26,726 nt of DNA, taken from assembly GCA_003427395.1 (NCBI GenBank), contig BFEA01000163.1:294323-321048 (forward strand). Direction: 5' to 3'. The stretch's first letter is position 1, and each line of letters starts with the position of its first letter. The stretch comes from Chara braunii. Taxonomy: Eukaryota > Streptophyta > Charophyceae > Charales > Characeae. Shown here in pieces: positions 17,836 through 26,726 of the stretch. Under the pieces are notes generated by a model. That model saw only the letters and a program-made list of their open reading frames with translations. It ran no database searches and was not told where the DNA came from. A program made the position numbers and the translations under genes.

Positions 17836-20080
17836 CTGTCCATTGTCCGTTTTTCACTCCTATGTAAATCGCAACTTTCCCCTTGTGTGTGTGAGCTCAA
17901 ATGTGTATTTTTCTCTCTTTCTCTCCATGCTTCACTTGATTCTTCACTTAGGAGTAAATCGGTACTTCAATCTTGGTGTATTCTAGTGTTTTGGTAGTGT
18001 AGAGTGCTTGTATTGTCTATTTTTCCACTCCTATGTAAATCGCAACTTTCCCCCTTGTGTGTGTGAGCTCAAATGTGTGTTTTTCTCTCATTCTCTCCAT
18101 GTTTCACTTGATTCTTCACTTGGGAGTAAATCGCTTCTTCAATCTTGGTGTAGTCTAGTGTTTTGGTAGTGTAGAATGCTTGCATTATCCATTTTTCCAC
18201 TCCTACGTAAATCGCAACTTTCCCCCTTGTTTGGATTAGCTCAAATATTTATTTTTCTCTCCTTCTCTCCCTGTTTCACTTTATTCTTGACTTGGGAGTA
18301 AATCGCTACTTCAATCTTGGTGTATTCTAGTGTTTTGGTAGTGTAAAGTGCTTGCATTGTCCATTTCTCCACTCCTATGTAAATCGCAACTTTCCCTCTT
18401 GTGTGTGTGAGCGCAAATGTGTGTGTTAGCGCAAATGTGTGTGTTTTTCTCTTTCTCTCCATGTTTCACTTGATTCTTCACTTGGGAGTAAATCGTTACT
18501 TCAATCTTGGTGTATTATAGTGTTTTGGTAGTGTAGAGTGCTTGGATTATTCATTTTTCCACTCCTATGTAAATCGCAATTTTCCCCCTTGTTTGTGTGA
18601 GCTCAAATGCGTGTTTTTCTCTCCTTCTTTCCATGTTTCACATGATTCTTCACTTGGGAGTACATCGCTACCTCAATCTTCGTGTATTATAGTGTTTTGG
18701 TAGTGTAGAGTGCTTGCATTGTCCATTTTTCCACTCCTATGTAAATCGCAACTTCCCCCCTTGTGTGTGTGAGCTCAAATGTGTGTTTTTATTTCCTTCT
18801 CTGCATGTTTCACTTGATTCTTCACTTGGGAGTAAATCGTTACTTGAATCTTGGTCTAGTCTAGTGTTTTTGTAGTGTAGAATGCTTGCATTGTCCATTT
18901 TTCCACTCCTATGTAAATCGTAACTTTCCCCCTTGTGTGTGCGAGCTCAAATGTGTGTTTTTTTCTCCTTCTCTCCATGTTTCACTTGATTCTTCACTTA
19001 GGAGTAAATCGCTACTTCAATCTTGGTGTATTCTAGTGTTTTGGTAGTGTAGAGTGCTTGCATTGTCCGTTTTTCCACTCCTATGTTAATCGCAACTTTC
19101 CCCCTTGTGTGTGTGAGCTCAAATGTGTGTTTTTCTCTCCTTCTCTCCATGTTTCACTTGATTCTTCATTTCGGAGTAAATTGCTACTTCAATCTTGGTG
19201 TATTCTAGTATTTTGGTAGTGTAGAGTGCATGCATTGTCCATTCTTTCACTCCTATGTTAATCGCAACTTTCCCCCTTGTGTGTGTGAGCTCAAATGTGT
19301 GTTTTTCTCGCCTTCTCTTGGTGTATTCTAGTGTTTTGGTAGTTTAGAGTGTTTGCATTGTCCATTTTTCCACTCCTATGTAAATCATTACTTTCCCCCT
19401 TGGGTGAGTGAGCTCAAATGTGTGTTTTTCTCTCCTTCGCTCCATGTTTCACTTGATTCTTCACTTGGAAGTAAATTGCTACTTCAATCTTGGTGTATTC
19501 TAGTGTTTTTGTAGTGTAGAGTGCTTGCATTGTCAATTTTTCCACTCCTGTGTAAATCGAATTTCCCCTTGTGTGTGTGTGAGTCCAAAAGTGAGTTTTA
19601 CTCACTTTCTCTCCTGTGTCTCCCTCAATCTTCACTATGGGGTAAATCACAAATTCAACCTTGGTTTAATCTAGTGTTTTTGTGTTGTTGTGCTCATGTA
19701 TTGTTTATTTTTCTAGTCCAGTATAAATCACAATTTTCCCTTGTGTGTGTCTGTGTGTGTGTGTGAGTTCAAAAGTGAGTTTTGCTCACTTTTTCCCCTC
19801 TCTCTCCGTCAATCTTCACTGTGGAGTAAATCGCAAGTTCAATTTTGGTTCAAACTAGTGTTTTTTTGTTGTTGTGCTCATTTACAGTTCATTTCTCATG
19901 TCTAGTGCAAATCGCTACTTTCTCTTGTGTATGCGCAAGTCCAAAAGTGATTTTTCACTGACTTTCTCTCCTTTTCTTGCCTCCCTCCTCACTAGGATGT
20001 AAATCGCTTCCTCTAGTCTTGCTCATTCTAATGTACTGGTGATGTTTTACTCATGCTTTGTCCATTTTTGCAGTTGTTTC
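17836..20080. repeat. 172-bp satellite array 2, about 13 units
   Basis: The GTGAGCTCAAATGTGTG anchor occurs 13 times from 17891 to about 19935. Most steps are exactly 172 bp. Exceptions are 190 (an 18-bp internal duplication near 18418), 123 (a 49-bp deletion before 19411) and 184 (a TG expansion near 19750). Conserved parts: ACTCCTATGTAAATCGCAAC, TTCACTTGATTCTTCACTT, AATCTTGGTGTATTCTAGTG and TTTTGGTAGTGTAGAGTGC. The last three units are a diverged subtype (GTGAGTCCAAAAGTGAGTTT). No gene. Confidence 0.95.
19588..19608. repeat. Hairpin in diverged 172-bp unit
   Basis: AAAGTGAGT, three T, then ACTCACTTT: a perfect 9-bp stem with a 3-base loop. The same structure is in the homologous unit near 24925, and weaker versions occur in the next units of both arrays. 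It marks the diverged subtype at the right end of each array. Confidence 0.75.
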
Positions 20081-20904
20081 AAAATCGTCATGCACCCCCA
20101 GTGTTCTAATCAAAGTGCCGCGTGCGTTTCACCCCCCCCCCCCCCCCCGCGTTCTATTCGAACGTGGTAATTGGGGAGTGGGAAGAGTGTTGATTTTTCT
20201 CAGCAGATTGAACTCCTGCTGTCAATCCTGCTGATAGACTGCTGAAGGACTGTGTTAGCTGCTAAAATCTGACCCCCCGATTGCCATTGAGGCAAGCAAA
20301 GATGGTTGGTCACTCACCGGTGCGACACCGCCCGGAGACGACAAACGGGTCAAGGAGGCCCGGGGGCACGACTGCGACAATACTGTCAAACCGCAGGTAT
20401 GAGGGCTGAGACTTCTCATACCTCATATCCTAGGCATAAACAGATGGCCTGCAGACCCAGCAGGCCATCGGAGTCCGTTTCTTGAAAAAATCAGAAAATT
20501 GACTTCCGCAAACTTTTCAACCTGACACCGGTCGGCGCCTGAAACGGGCGAGTTGACCCAAACGACGTCAGAATGAAACCAAAATTTGTAGAGGCCTTCC
20601 CTGTGATGCAGTGAGAGGGCACATCAAGTTTCGGAGGATTCTTAGGTCGTTTGGGGCAGGAAACACAGGCCTGAGTATCTCGATTTTTCACCCTCGGCAA
20701 AAAAAACAACAAAACGGTAAGTTACCGATTCCGGCAAATCTCCAAATTCTGCGATTTTTCTGCCAACTGTGTCTGCTGCAAAGTCTGAGTTTTCTGCACA
20801 TTAGCTGTAGGATGAGGTGCTGTAGGTTGTGTTTTGACTCCGGGGGTTAAGGGGTTTGTCGGACAATGAACCTGGACACGTGGGTTAGGGAACGACACGG
20901 AATC
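20081..20904. repeat. Spacer between satellite and minisatellite, copy 1
   Basis: Non-coding unit with a C run (20132-20148), a CTGCTG-rich stretch (CTCCTGCTGTCAATCCTGCTG), GCCCGGGGGCACGACTGCG, and GACGTCAGAATGAAACCAAA. It is collinear with 25397-26238 at an offset of 5323-5326 bp. A minus-strand frame of 73 codons (20491-20712) has a counterpart of 69 codons in copy 2. The two differ at about 15 of 68 aligned residues, mostly radical changes, so protein constraint is not evident. Confidence 0.8.
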
Positions 20905-21930
20905 GAGCCACCTTGCACTCTCTCCACCTTCCATCCTCTTTCTCCTCCGTCCCTCTTACCCAATCACCATAACCGCCCATCTTGCCCGGATGTCCAAAGG
21001 ACAACCAAAAACACTTCCCACCTCCACCCTCCTTCATCTTCCCCTCACCTATTCACCGTGGCCATTCGCCTTGCCCAGACGTCCAAAGGACAACCCAAAA
21101 CACCTTGCACCTTCTTCCTCCACCTTCACCTACACCCATCCGCCATAGCCAACCACCTTGCACCTTCTTCCTCCACCTTCATCTACACCATCCGCCATAG
21201 CCAACCACCCTGCACCTTCCTCCTCCACCTTCACCTACACCCATCCACCATAGCCAACCACCTTGCNTCCTCCACCTTCACCTACACCCATCCACCATAG
21301 CCAACCACCTTGCGCCTTCTTCCTCCACCTTCACCTACACCTATCCACCATAGCCAACCACCTTGCACCTTCTTCCTCAACCTTCACCTACACCCATCCA
21401 CCATAGTCAACCACCTTGCACCTTCTTCCTCCACCTTTACCTACACCCATCCACCATAGCCACCCACCTAGCACCTTCTTCTTCCACCTTCACCTACACC
21501 CATCCACCATAGCCAACCACCTTGCACTTTTTTCCTCCACCTTCACCTACACCCATCCACCATAGCCAACCACCTTGCAGCTTCTTCCTACTCCATCACC
21601 TACACCCATCCACCATAGCCAACCACCTTGCATCTTCTTCCTCCACCTTCACCTACACCCATCTACCATAGCCAACCACCTTGCACCTCCTTCCCCCCCC
21701 ATCTCCCACACCCCTCAGCCGTAGTCAACCACCTTGCATCTTCTTCCTTCACCATCTCCTATACCCCTCCGCCGTAACCGACCGCCTTGTACCTTCTTCT
21801 TCCGCCATCTACTACACCCGTCGACCATAGCGAATCACCTCGCACCTTCTTCCCCCACCTTCACCTACGTGCACCCACCATAGCCAACCACCTTGCACCC
21901 TCCTTCTCCACCATCTCCTTCCACCACCCA
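20905..21930. repeat. 53-bp minisatellite, copy 1
   Basis: The first part holds two units about 89 bp apart carrying CTTGCCC(G/A)GA(T/C)GTCCAAAGG (20981 and 21070). From about 21100 the unit is 53 bp: CACCTTGCACCTTCTTCCTC, CACCTTCACCTACACCCATC, then CACCATAGCCAAC. Anchors ATAGCCAAC at 21145, 21197, 21250, 21297 and 21350 continue to about 21890 with growing divergence. The strand is strongly C-rich and nearly G-free. The 53-bp period rotates the frame, so the translated SSTFTYTHPP echoes are not a protein. One N lies at 21267. Confidence 0.92.
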
Positions 21931-22027
21931 AGCGTCGTGGGCAAAGGAGGGTTCCAAGGGGCACGAGGGAACTTAGGTAGGGCGGTAGGATGGGTGAAGG
22001 GGTAAGGGTGATTAGGATAGGAGACTG
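21931..22027. other. Unique spacer
   Basis: G-rich DNA (GGTAGGGCGGTAGGATGGG) between minisatellite and microsatellite; no gene. Confidence 0.4.
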
Positions 22028-22029
22028 TG

Positions 22030-22107
<78 letters not shown>
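22028..22107. repeat. (CT)n microsatellite
   Basis: About 40 CT units with a single TTT interruption near 22045. Minus-strand translation is an Arg-Glu repeat, an artefact. Confidence 0.95.
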
Positions 22108-22229
22108 ACCCCTGGCCTTCACCCCCCTGTCCCCTCATCCTCTCCCCTCTTGGCACGTGACTAACCTTTCCCCTCACTTGTTACATTGCAAGGGAACGAA
22201 CAATAAACGAACTCAGTCCTCACTTGGTA

Positions 22230-22262
22230 GAGAAAGATGGTAAGGGGGGGGTTGTCGGTCCC
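22230..22262 (+). other. Second polypurine tract/TGTCGG junction
   Basis: AGAAAGATGGTAAGGGGGGGG (about 22231-22251) is followed by TTGTCGGTCCCTTG. The purine tract followed by TGTCGG recalls the junction at 15583-15600. Similarity beyond TGTCGG is not clear, so this is only a candidate LTR edge. Confidence 0.3.
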
Positions 22263-22624
22263 TTGTGCCACCAAGAAGGAAAGGAACGGGACCTTTGCGG
22301 AAACTTGGAAAGGCGGGATCTTTCGAAAAAGTTGAAAGAGTAAGGGTTTGAGACCAGGTCAGTTTGACTCAACCATTCTCCCCGACTGCATGACTAAGGA
22401 GAAGGCATGACTTGCTTGAAGGCAGGGAAAGAGAACCAAAAAAGTCATTGGAAGAGAAAGGAACTTAGGCTTGCGGAAGGGGCGATGTGTTGACCCAAAT
22501 GGGGATTGTACTTGGTCTTTGCTTGTGTGGTCTTGCTCAGGTGAGTAGCTTAGGATGGATTGAGCGGGACTGGACCCGCGGAACGCAGACAGGAATGGAA
22601 AAATCGACAAGTACTCGCGGTTAA
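22263..22624. other. Non-coding stretch
   Basis: No convincing gene. The minus-strand frame 22359-22733 enters the palindromic repeat and lacks recognisable features. Confidence 0.4.
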
Positions 22625-23400
22625 CGACCACCTGAAATTTCAGAATGAAAGATTCTGAAGTTGTCCGAAACCGCTGAAATGACCTAAAGACACTTCTGGT
22701 CATTTTAGAAGTTTCGGGTGGTTTGCAGGACAAGTTTTATGTTTTTTTTTTTTTTTTCCTGCCTGTTTTTTCAGCCACTTCAGGTCATTTTAGAAATTTT
22801 AGGTGGGAACCTGAAACCGCTGAAGTGGCTGAAGCTTCTGAATGGGGTTTAAGGTACCCCTATCCAAATGGTTGGATGGGGGTACCTGAAACCCCTTTCA
22901 AAAGCTTCAGCCGCTTCAGGTCATTTCAGGAATTTCAGGTAAGGACCTGAAACCGCTGAAGTGGCTGAAGTTTCTGAAAGGGGTTTGAGGTACCCCTATC
23001 CAAATGGTTGGATGGGGGTACCTGAAACCCCTTTCAGAAGCTTCATCCACTTCAGGTCATTCAGGTGGGGACATGAAACCGTTAAAGTGGTTGAAGCTTC
23101 TGAAAGGGGTTTTAGGTACCCGCATCCATTGGATGGGGGTACCTGAAACCCCTTTCAGAAGTTTTAACCACTTCAGGTCATTTCAGGAATTTCAGGTGGG
23201 GACGTGAAACCGCTAAAGTGGCAGAAGCTTCTGAAAGGGGTTCCAGGTACCCCCATCCAAATGGTTGGATGGGGTTACGTGAATCTCATTTCAGAAGCTT
23301 CAGCCACTTCAGGTCATTTAAGGAATTTCAGGTGGGGACCTGAAACCGCTGAAGTGGCTGAAGCTTCTGAAAGGGGTTTCAGGTACCCCTATCCCACCAT
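22625..23400. repeat. Tandem array of 126-136-bp palindromic (hairpin) units
   Basis: GGTACC anchors at 22853, 22989, 23115, 23246 and 23382 give steps of 136, 126, 131 and 136 bp. Each unit has TTTCAGAAGCTTCAGCCACT facing AGTGGCTGAAGCTTCTGAAA across a short loop. In the last unit 23289-23312 and 23349-23372 are perfect 24-bp inverse arms. The linkers also carry CCATCCAA...TTGGATGG, so the array can fold as alternating hairpins. A decayed unit lies at 22625-22740. No coding frame holds across units. Confidence 0.9.
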
Positions 23401-23560
23401 TTGCAATAAATCTGTAGGCAATTTGAATGTGGTGTATCAACCTGAAGTGGATGAACTGCCTGAAGGCGGTTTCAGACAACCCCATGTATAGATCCACACA
23501 CAATCTGAAAGTAGTGTAGTAACCTAAAGTGGTTGAACTGCCTAAAAAGGAGACCTGAAA
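23401..23560. repeat. Degenerate direct repeat after the hairpin array
   Basis: Two segments about 83 bp apart share CAATTTGAATGTGGTGTA/CAATCTGAAAGTAGTGTA, then CAACCTGAAGTGGATGAACT versus TAACCTAAAGTGGTTGAACT, and then GCCT(G/A)AA. This is a related, shorter repeat type next to the palindromes. Confidence 0.6.
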
Positions 23561-23784
23561 ATATATACACCCGTTAACCATCTCTCCCAACAAGGGAAGG
23601 ACATGAGCCTAGCGTAAACTATGGATGCGGGTGAGACTTGATGATCGTATGCTTGGGAAAAGAGACATGGCTTGTGTGATGGATGCGTATCTTGACTCTC
23701 TGTGTGGAATATGAAAGCCTGAAAAGACTAAGGGCGACAATGGATATGCGAGTAGGATGATTGTCAAGCAAAAAATTATAGGGG

Positions 23785-24069
23785 CTAGGGGCATGGACGG
23801 TGCGGCCGCACCCCGACGACGCCATAGAGATTCTCATGCTTAGTGAAAAGGTGTGCGGCCCAATGGATGATGTTTGGCCTACACACGAAAGAAGACGAAT
23901 TCTCAATGAATTCCCTGGACTGCTTGTGTATTGGAAGGAGCAATTGCCTGGCCAGACTTAAGTGAATCGAGAAAACACCACGAGTGACCAAAAAGCTACC
24001 ATCTAATGCGAGAGCGGAGCTACATCCCCCAATGTAAAGCCCTCTTGCAAAAGGTCCATCCCCATCCAA
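23785..24069 (-). other. Uncertain 94-codon minus-strand ORF
   Basis: The frame starts MDGDGPFARGLYIGGCSSAL and ends VGVRPHRPCP, uninterrupted and without low complexity. I do not recognise it. Its first dozen codons overlap a 38-bp sequence that is repeated about 100 bp upstream on the minus strand (near 24130-24167). There is no ribosome-context or splice evidence. It could be a chance ORF or an exon fragment of a dispersed repeat. Confidence 0.2.
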
Positions 24070-24167
24070 CGGAAGAATTTTCTATAATTAAATAATCATT
24101 CTATAGTAAAATTATAATATAAATTTCCCTCAATGTAAAGCCCTCTCGCAAAAGGTCCATCCCCACT
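24029..24167. repeat. 38-bp direct repeat flanking an AT-rich insert
   Basis: CAATGTAAAGCCCTCTTGCA followed by AAAGGTCCATCCCCA (24030-24066) recurs almost exactly from about 24131 to 24166. The intervening 65 bp are AT-rich (TTCTATAATTAAATAATCAT...). This resembles a local duplication or the flanks of an excised or inserted small element. Confidence 0.75.
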
Positions 24168-24194
24168 GGAAATGTGTGTTGATTCTAAATTTCA

Positions 24195-25400
24195 AATTTT
24201 CACGGCCAAAATTTTTCCTTGTGTGTGTGAGCTGAAATGTGTGTTTTTCTCTCATTCTTTCCATGTTTCACTTGATTCTTCACTTGGGAGTAAATCGCTA
24301 CTTCAATCTTGGTGTATTCTAGTGTTTTGGTAGTGTGGAGTGCTTGCATTGTCCATTTTTCCACTCCTATCTAAATCGCAACTTTCCCTCTTGTGTGTGT
24401 GAGCTCAAATGTGTGTTTTTCTCTCATTCTCTCCATGTTTCACTTGATTCTTCACTTGGGAGTAAATCACTACCTCAATCTTGGTGTATTCTAGTGTTTT
24501 GGCAGTGTAGAGTGTTTGCATTATCCATTTTTTCACTCGTATGTAAATCGCAACTTTCCCCCTTGTGTGTGTGAGCTCAAATGTGTGTTTTTTTATCATT
24601 CTCTCCATGTTTCACTTGATTCTTCACTTGGGAGTAAATCACTACTTCAATCTTCGTGTAGTCTAGTGTTTTGGTAGTGTAGAATGCTTGCATTGTCCAT
24701 TTTTCCACTCCTATGTAAATCGTAACTTTGCCCCTTGTGTGGGTGAGCTCAAATGTGTGTTTTTCTCTCCTTCTCTCCATGTTTCACTTGATTCTTCACT
24801 TGGGAGTAAATCGTTGCTTCAATCTTGGTGTATTCTAGTGTTTTGGTAGTATAGAGTGCTTGCACTGTCCATTTTTTCACTCCTATGTAAATCGCAACTC
24901 CCCTTGTGTGTGTGTGAGTCCAAAAGTGAGTTTTACTCACTTTTTCTCCTCTCTCGCCCTCAATCTTCACTATGGGGTAAATCGCAAGTTCAATCTTGGT
25001 TCAATCTAGTGTTTTTGTCTTGTCGTGCTCATGTATTGTCTATTTTTCTAGTCTAGTGGAAATCGCAACTTTCCCTTGTGCGTGTGTGAGTCCAAAAGTG
25101 AGTTTTGCTCACTTTTTCCCCTCTCTCTCCCTCAATCTTCACTGTGGAGTAAATCGCAAGTTCAATCTTGGCTCAAACTAGTGTATTTGTGTTGTTGTGC
25201 GCATGTATTGTCAATTTCTCTAGTCTAATGCAAATCGCTACTTTCTCTTGTGTATGCGCATGTCCAAAAGTGAGTTTTCACTCACTTTCTCTCCTCTCCT
25301 TGCCTCCCTTCCCACTAGGATGTAGATCGTTACATTTAGTTTTGTTCATTCTAGTGTACTGGTGATGTTTTCCTCATGCTTTGTCCATTTTTGCAGTCCT
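24195..25400. repeat. 172-bp satellite array 3, about seven units
   Basis: Anchors at 24230, 24402, 24574, 24746, 24917, 25089 and 25260 are 171-172 bp apart. The first four units are the GAGCTCAAATGTGTG subtype. The last three are the GAGTCCAAAAGTGAG subtype, in the same order as the right end of array 2. The array starts abruptly inside a unit at about 24215 after unrelated sequence. No gene. Confidence 0.95.
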
Positions 25401-26238
25401 GTGAAAATCGACATGCCCCCCCTGGTCTCTAATCAAAGTGCTGCGTGCTTCCCCCCCCCCCCCCNCCCCCCCCGTGTTCTATTCGAACGCGGTAATTGGG
25501 GAGTGGGAAGACTGCTGATTTTTCTCAGCAGATTGAACTCCTGCTGTCAATCCTGCTGATAGACTGCTGTAGGACTATGGTAGCTGCTAGAGTCTAGCTC
25601 CCGGACTGCCATTGAGGCAAGCAAAGATGGTTGGCCACTCACCAGTGCGATACCGCCCCGAAACGACAAATGGGCCAAGGAGGCCCGGGGGCACGACTGC
25701 GGCATTACTATCAAACCGTAGGTATGAGGGCTGAGACTTCTCAGACCTCATATTCTAAGCATAAACAGATAGCCTGCAGATCCAGTAGGACATCGGAGTC
25801 CGTTTTCTGAAAAAATCAGAAAATGGACTTCCGCAAACTATTCACCCCAAGATCGGTCGGCGCCCGAAACGGGCAACTTGACCCAAACGGCGTCAGAATG
25901 AAACCAAAATTTGCAGAGGCCTTCCCTATGATGCATTGAGAGGGCACCTTAAGTTTCGGAGGATTCTGAGGTTGTTTGGGGCAGGAAACACAGGCCTGAG
26001 TATCCCGATTTTTCACCCTTGGCAAAAGAACAGCAAAAAACGGTAAGTTACCGTTTCCGACAAATCTGCAAATTCTGCGATTTTTCTGCCCACTTTGTCT
26101 GCTGCAAAGTCTGAGTTTTCTGCATATTAGCTGTAGGATGAGGTGTGCTAGGCTGTGTTTTGTCTCTGAGGGTTAGGGGGCTTGCCCGGCAATGAACCCG
26201 GACACTTGGGTTAGCAAACGGCACGGAGCCGAGCCACC
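25401..26238. repeat. Spacer between satellite and minisatellite, copy 2
   Basis: Collinear with 20081-20904: same C run (25451-25473, one N at 25465), the CTGCTG stretch, the GGCACGACTGCG segment and the GGCGTCAGAATGAAACC segment. Differences are scattered point changes and small indels, many at CpG or transition-type positions. No gene. Confidence 0.85.
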
Positions 26239-26726
26239 TTGCACTCTCTCCACCTTACATCCTCTTCCTCCTCCGTCCCCCTTACCCAAACACCATAGTT
26301 GCCCACCTTGCCCGGATGTCCAAAGGACAACCCAAAACGCTTCTTACCTCCACCCTCCCTCACTCATTCACCGTGGCCATTCGCCTTGCCCGGACGTCCA
26401 AAGGACAACCCAAAACACCTTGCACCTTCTTCCTCCACCTCCACCTACACCCATCTGCCATAGCCAACCACCTTGCACCTTCTTCCTCCGCCTTCACCTA
26501 CACCCATCCACAAAGCCAACCACCTTGCACCTTCCTTCTCCACCTTCACCTACACCCATCCACCATAGCCAACCACCTTACACCTTCCTCCTCCACGTTC
26601 ACCTACACCTATCCATCATAGCCAACCATCTTGCACCTTCCTCCTCCACCTTCACCTACACCCATCCACCATAGCCAACCACCTTGCACCTTCCTCCTCC
26701 ACCTTCACCTACACCCATCCACCATA
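26239..26726. repeat. 53-bp minisatellite, copy 2 (runs off the window)
   Basis: Same start as copy 1 (GAGCCACCTTGCACTCTCTC), same two CTTGCCCGGA(T/C)GTCCAAAGG units (26307 and about 26385), then 53-bp units with CACCTTGCACCTTCTTCCTC and CACCCATCCACCATAGCC. The array continues past the right edge. Confidence 0.92.

Noticed and set aside
17836-20080. CRISPR-like regular repeats
   Set aside because: Units are contiguous 172-bp tandem repeats with no unique spacers, and the context is eukaryotic.
20491-20712. Minus-strand ORF present in both spacer copies (also 25816-26025)
   Set aside because: About 15 of 68 residues differ between copies, mostly non-conservative; no sign of protein constraint.
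20866-21300. Pro/Ser/Thr-rich ORFs in the minisatellite
   Set aside because: 53-bp units shift frame each repeat; the peptide echoes appear in all frames.
21812-22177. Arg-Glu repeat minus-strand ORF
   Set aside because: It is the CT microsatellite read as codons.

Overview
This is eukaryotic nuclear DNA dominated by transposable elements and satellites. There is no bacterial operon structure. Exons are separated by kilobase-scale introns with GT...AG borders, and a decayed Ty3/Gypsy polyprotein shares the window with many tandem repeat families. Intron style, long T and A runs, and the repeat load suggest a large repeat-rich genome. A green-lineage host, possibly a charophyte alga such as Chara, is my guess; the sequence does not prove it.

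Layout: (1) 1-430, the end of a 172-bp satellite array. (2) 955-4211, three phase-0-compatible exons of a broken, 5'-incomplete gene. It encodes a cysteine-rich module followed by a chromodomain-like fold whose halves sit on two exons. (3) About 4300-10817, gag and pol of a Ty3/Gypsy element on the + strand, in the order gag, zinc knuckle, protease, RT, RNase H, integrase. It carries at least eight in-frame stops and several frameshifts. No 5' LTR is visible between the gene and gag. (4) 11303-11884, an intact 193-codon ORF downstream of pol with basic clusters and two SUMO-interacting-motif-like stretches. (5) 12050-15330, a GTAC-rich element, 38-bp, 24/18-bp, 65-bp and 47-bp tandem arrays, and a 392-bp near-perfect palindrome. 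(6) About 15583-15600, a polypurine tract followed by TGTGTCGGG, a likely left end of a 3' LTR. (7) 15597-17835, LTR-like or leader-like DNA with no gene, ending in a long pyrimidine tract.

From 17836 the window is satellite-like. A second 172-bp array (13 units) is followed by a non-coding spacer and a 53-bp minisatellite. The order array, spacer, minisatellite recurs at 24195-26726 with an offset of about 5325 bp, so this is a higher-order duplication. Between the copies lie a CT microsatellite, a second polypurine/TGTCGG junction and a tandem array of 126-136-bp hairpin units.

No working gene set can be claimed. The gag-pol parts are remnants of one mobile element. The 193-codon ORF is the only substantial uninterrupted ORF with protein-like features. 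The cysteine-rich/chromodomain gene looks like a transposon-related or domesticated gene that has decayed or is only partly present.
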